DNA of 14,276 nt from RFTU01 sp046094505 (GTDB taxonomy: Bacteria > Pseudomonadota > Gammaproteobacteria > Burkholderiales > Burkholderiaceae_C). A program made the position numbers and the translations under genes. Positions 11,452 through 14,276 of the stretch are shown here, one piece after another (position 1 is the stretch's first letter; each line of letters opens with the position of its first letter). Where the stretch lies: contig JBJTHN010000054.1 in assembly GCA_046094505.1 (NCBI GenBank), forward strand, positions 1 to 14,276, in the 5' to 3' direction. A model generated the notes under the pieces. It was not told the origin of the DNA, did no database searches, and was given only the letters and a program-made list of their open reading frames with translations.

Positions 11452-14265
11452 TCAGAACTTGTAGCCCGCCGACACGTAGAACGTGCGCAGGCGACCGTCG
11501 TGGTAGCGTGGGTCGAAGCCGACCATGTTGCCGCCGTCAAGCTTGAGGGTCAGCGGCGGCTTCTTGTTGAACAGGTTCAGAATACCGCCGGTGACGGTCA
11601 TCTGCTTGTTCACGGCATACCGCGCCTGGTAGTCGAACAGCGAATAGGCCGGCACATCCAAACCAGCGAAGTCCACGAACGAGCCGAAGCCGCCGGTGGC
11701 AGAGACCAAGCGCACGGTGCCCTCGCCAGCCTCAAACGCGCGGTCCTTGTAGCCCGGACGGTACTTCCACACCAGGGTTTGGGCCAGGGGGCCGGTCACC
11801 AGCGTGTTGCTCAGCCGTGACTGCATCCGGAAAGACACCGCGCCGTTGCTGCCGTACTTGCCCATGCTGTCTTCCTTGCCCCCGCCAAAGCCCAGGTCGT
11901 AGTAGGACTCGGTGAGGTAGGTCGCCACCCACTGGGTGGTCAGCCCGCCGAAGGGCAGCTTGTTGCGCAGCGTGACGTCAAAGTCGAAACCCTTGGCCAC
12001 GTTGATGGCCGCGTTGAAGGGCGCATCGTTGAAGGTCAGGATGGGCAGGTTGGTGGCCGCATCGGTGGTCACCGTGAACAAGCCGCGGTATTGCGCAAAC
12101 TTCGAGAAAGCCGTGGATTCGGGCACGCTGGTGATCTGGTCGCGGATCTTCACCGACCAGTAGTCGACGCCGGCCGTCACCTGGTTGTTGGGCTCGAAGC
12201 GGAAGCCCAGGGTGGCCTGGTCAGACTTTTCCGGCTTCAGCCCGCCAGCGCCCGAGAAGGGGTTGCCGCCCGACTGCAGCTTGTACTGCGTCGGAATGGA
12301 CCGGCAGCCGGCCGCCAGGGGATCCGGCGCCTTGGCCGGGCAGTCGTACTGGTTGCCCACAACGCCAGCCTCGGTCAGGGGGCTGGTGATCTGTGACAAG
12401 GAGGGTGCACGGAAGCCTGAACCCACCGAGCCGCGAACCAGGAGTTCCTGCGTCGGCTGCAAACGGAAGGCCAGCTTGTAGGTGGACTTCGAAGCTGAAT
12501 TGCCCTGTACAGCCGGCTTGATCGGTTTGAGATCGGCGTCGAAGTTCGCGCTGTTCTGCACCGCGTCATAGCTGTCGTAACGCAAGGCGCCCGTCACTTC
12601 CAGGGACTTCATCAACGGCACCTGCACTTCCAGGAACGCACCCTTGGACTTGCGCGAGGAATTGAACGGCAAGGAGCCCTGGCTCGAGCCGACCGGGAAG
12701 TCGGCAAAGTTGGGCTGGAAGGCGTTGGGGCCTTGGGAGATGGGGCTGGGGCTGGAGGTATAGCCCTGCTTGGTGAAATCGGCACCCAGGCCTGCGTAGG
12801 CCATACCGGCCGGCGCATTGAACAGGGGGCCTGATCCGCGCAGCGAGAGTACATCGAGGCTGGACCGCGAAGAGTCGACATCACGCAGGATGGCCGGCGC
12901 AATGGCTGTGCGAGAGGCCGCCGTACCCTGCGCAAACGGATCCCAAGCGCCGCTGTCAATCAGCTGGTTCATCTTCAGGCGGCTGACATAGCCGCCACCG
13001 TAGGGGCTGTCGAGGTCGTTGGACGACTTCGTGTAGTAGGCAGACACATCAAACCCGGCGAGCTGCCCATCAAGACCCACCACCAAGTGCTTGCCCGTGG
13101 TGAGGTAGTCGTTGGAGCGCAAGCCCGAATCCCGCAGACGCATGCCGTAGGCGGCACGGGCCACGTTGGCGCCGTTCACGCCCAACTGCGTCAGGTAGGG
13201 CACCACATAGCGGTTGTACAAGGTGCCACCCACCGGCATGGCCAGGGGCTGGGCCGGTGGCGCAAAACGGCCGTACAGGGCCACATCGGAGAACATGGCC
13301 TCGGCAAACGCACGGAAGTCCTTGTTTAGCTTGAACGACGCTGAGCCGTAGAAGTTCTTGCGCTCGGCTTGGGGCTGCGCTTCTACGGTCGAGGCATAGT
13401 CGAAGCGGCAGGTGTTGTTCAATTGGAACGAGGCGGGATCAGGACCGCACTTGGTGCCGTTGAGCGCACCGGGGCTGAAGTTGGCCAACAGCGAACCCGC
13501 ACGGCTGTAGAGCTGGATGTTGGGCGGATTGGCGTTGCCCGATGTCTGATAGAACCAATAGTTCGTGCCCTGGTAGCTGAAGGGGAAGACGCCCGTCTTC
13601 GAGAACTCACGCTCGGAGGCCTTGATCTGCTGGTCCTTCTGGAAGCTGGCGCCGACCAAGACGTTGAAGCCGTCCTTGTCGAAGTTGCCAAATCCCTTGG
13701 AGAAGCTCACGCTGTTTTGGTCGCCTCCGGCGGCCTGGGGGCGCGACACCTTGATGTCGATGCCGCCAGCGGTGGTGTTGGCCTTGGTGATGAAGTTCAC
13801 CACGCCGGCAATGGCGTCAGAGCCATAGATGGCCGAAGCGCCGTCGGCCAGGATTTCGATGCGCTCAATCGCCGACAGGGGCAATTGCTCCAGGTTCACC
13901 GAAGAGCCCGTGTTGTACGGGGCCACACGCCGGCCGTTGAGCAGCACCAAGGTGTAGGCGGTGCCCAGGTCACGCAGCGAGGCCGTCGTGACGCCGCCAC
14001 CGCCCCCATTCACCGACTGGGCTGACGAAACGAAGCCCTGCATGGAGGGAAGGTTCTGAATCAACTCTTGGGTGCTGGTGGCACCCGACTTGTCGATTTC
14101 CTCGCGGCTGATGGTGATGACGGGCAAAGCGCCTTCAGCGGCGATGCGCTTGATGGAAGAGCCCGTGACCTCCACGCGCTGGCTGCCTTGCGCCCACGCG
14201 CCTGTGGCCGCCAGGGTACCGATGGCCAGCATCACGCCGGCAGCAACCTTGGTTCTCTTTTGCAT
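11452..14265 (-). CDS. TonB-dependent outer-membrane receptor
   Basis: 937-residue outer-membrane active transporter powered by TonB-ExbBD. A signal peptide (residues 1-25, cleavage after AWA) is followed by VEVTGSSIKR, then the plug domain (about 40-162) with LPVITISREEI, LRDLGTAYTLVLLNGRRV and the ERIEILADGASAIYGSDAIAGVVNFIT block (133-159, landmark only). The beta-barrel runs to the C-terminus and ends in YKF, the usual terminal aromatic of barrel proteins. GFRAPSLSQITSPL is the typical mid-barrel motif. Two close cysteine pairs (C273/C286, C642/C654) probably form disulfides in outer loops. The GSSIKR plug type is common among receptors for diverse substrates including glycans, so the ligand is not assignable. 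The start is supported by AGGAG at the window edge. No sigma/anti-sigma or TonB gene is in view, and a strong terminator follows. Confidence 0.97.
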   Translation of the reverse strand: MQKRTKVAAGVMLAIGTLAATGAWAQGSQRVEVTGSSIKRIAAEGALPVITISREEIDKSGATSTQELIQNLPSMQGFVSSAQSVNGGGGGVTTASLRDLGTAYTLVLLNGRRVAPYNTGSSVNLEQLPLSAIERIEILADGASAIYGSDAIAGVVNFITKANTTAGGIDIKVSRPQAAGGDQNSVSFSKGFGNFDKDGFNVLVGASFQKDQQIKASEREFSKTGVFPFSYQGTNYWFYQTSGNANPPNIQLYSRAGSLLANFSPGALNGTKCGPDPASFQLNNTCRFDYASTVEAQPQAERKNFYGSASFKLNKDFRAFAEAMFSDVALYGRFAPPAQPLAMPVGGTLYNRYVVPYLTQLGVNGANVARAAYGMRLRDSGLRSNDYLTTGKHLVVGLDGQLAGFDVSAYYTKSSNDLDSPYGGGYVSRLKMNQLIDSGAWDPFAQGTAASRTAIAPAILRDVDSSRSSLDVLSLRGSGPLFNAPAGMAYAGLGADFTKQGYTSSPSPISQGPNAFQPNFADFPVGSSQGSLPFNSSRKSKGAFLEVQVPLMKSLEVTGALRYDSYDAVQNSANFDADLKPIKPAVQGNSASKSTYKLAFRLQPTQELLVRGSVGSGFRAPSLSQITSPLTEAGVVGNQYDCPAKAPDPLAAGCRSIPTQYKLQSGGNPFSGAGGLKPEKSDQATLGFRFEPNNQVTAGVDYWSVKIRDQITSVPESTAFSKFAQYRGLFTVTTDAATNLPILTFNDAPFNAAINVAKGFDFDVTLRNKLPFGGLTTQWVATYLTESYYDLGFGGGKEDSMGKYGSNGAVSFRMQSRLSNTLVTGPLAQTLVWKYRPGYKDRAFEAGEGTVRLVSATGGFGSFVDFAGLDVPAYSLFDYQARYAVNKQMTVTGGILNLFNKKPPLTLKLDGGNMVGFDPRYHDGRLRTFYVSAGYKF

Positions 14266-14270
14266 TCAGT

Positions 14271-14276
14271 GCTCCT
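14271..14276 (-). promoter_or_regulatory. Shine-Dalgarno of the TonB-dependent receptor
   Basis: Minus-strand AGGAGC lies five bases before the receptor ATG, at the very end of the window. It supports that start; the promoter lies outside. Confidence 0.75.

Noticed and set aside
13369..14025. Plus-strand open frame inside the TonB receptor gene
   Set aside because: It is a shadow of a clear 937-residue receptor with signal peptide and barrel end, and has no domain or ribosome site of its own.

Overview
The window reads as ordinary chromosome of a GC-rich betaproteobacterium, most likely order Burkholderiales and possibly Comamonadaceae or a near relative. This rests on gene content, gene order and recognisable protein families, not on a search. 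There is no phage, transposon, CRISPR array or plasmid gene. About 14 protein genes and one tRNA are packed tightly, and no gene-free stretch exceeds 150 bases.

Left part (1-8210): the 5' two thirds of pepA (leucyl aminopeptidase) runs leftward off the window. Only 27 bases away, a long rightward cluster begins: lptF and lptG (LPS export permease), a CbiX/SirB-type chelatase, a methionine/kynurenine-type aminotransferase, a crotonase, an aminoglycoside-phosphotransferase-like kinase, an acyl-CoA dehydrogenase and tRNA-Arg(TCT). The first six genes overlap or lie within 27 bases of each other. A 37-base, 16-bp hairpin without a T tract sits between the kinase and the dehydrogenase.

Middle part (8297-10541): a leftward operon, in transcription order a histidine-phosphatase-superfamily protein, aat and bpt. 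Aat and Bpt are the two aminoacyl-tRNA-protein transferases of the bacterial N-degron (Leu/N-end rule) pathway, and their genes share a 4-base overlap. The phosphatase-like protein lacks the usual second catalytic histidine.

Right part (10621-14276): a divergent HAD-superfamily (haloacid dehalogenase type II-like) gene with a structured leader and a possible 17-codon upstream ORF. A complete, apparently single-gene TonB-dependent receptor faces it and ends at a textbook intrinsic terminator.

The most interesting grouping is crotonase + APH-like kinase + acyl-CoA dehydrogenase. The kinase and dehydrogenase match, in the same order, the two fused domains of animal ACAD10/ACAD11 and the LvaA/LvaC proteins of Pseudomonas levulinate catabolism. 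That suggests a hydroxyacyl-CoA route using a phosphorylated intermediate. The crotonase lacks both hydratase glutamates and carries an aspartate like that of PaaG-type isomerases, so it may not be a hydratase.
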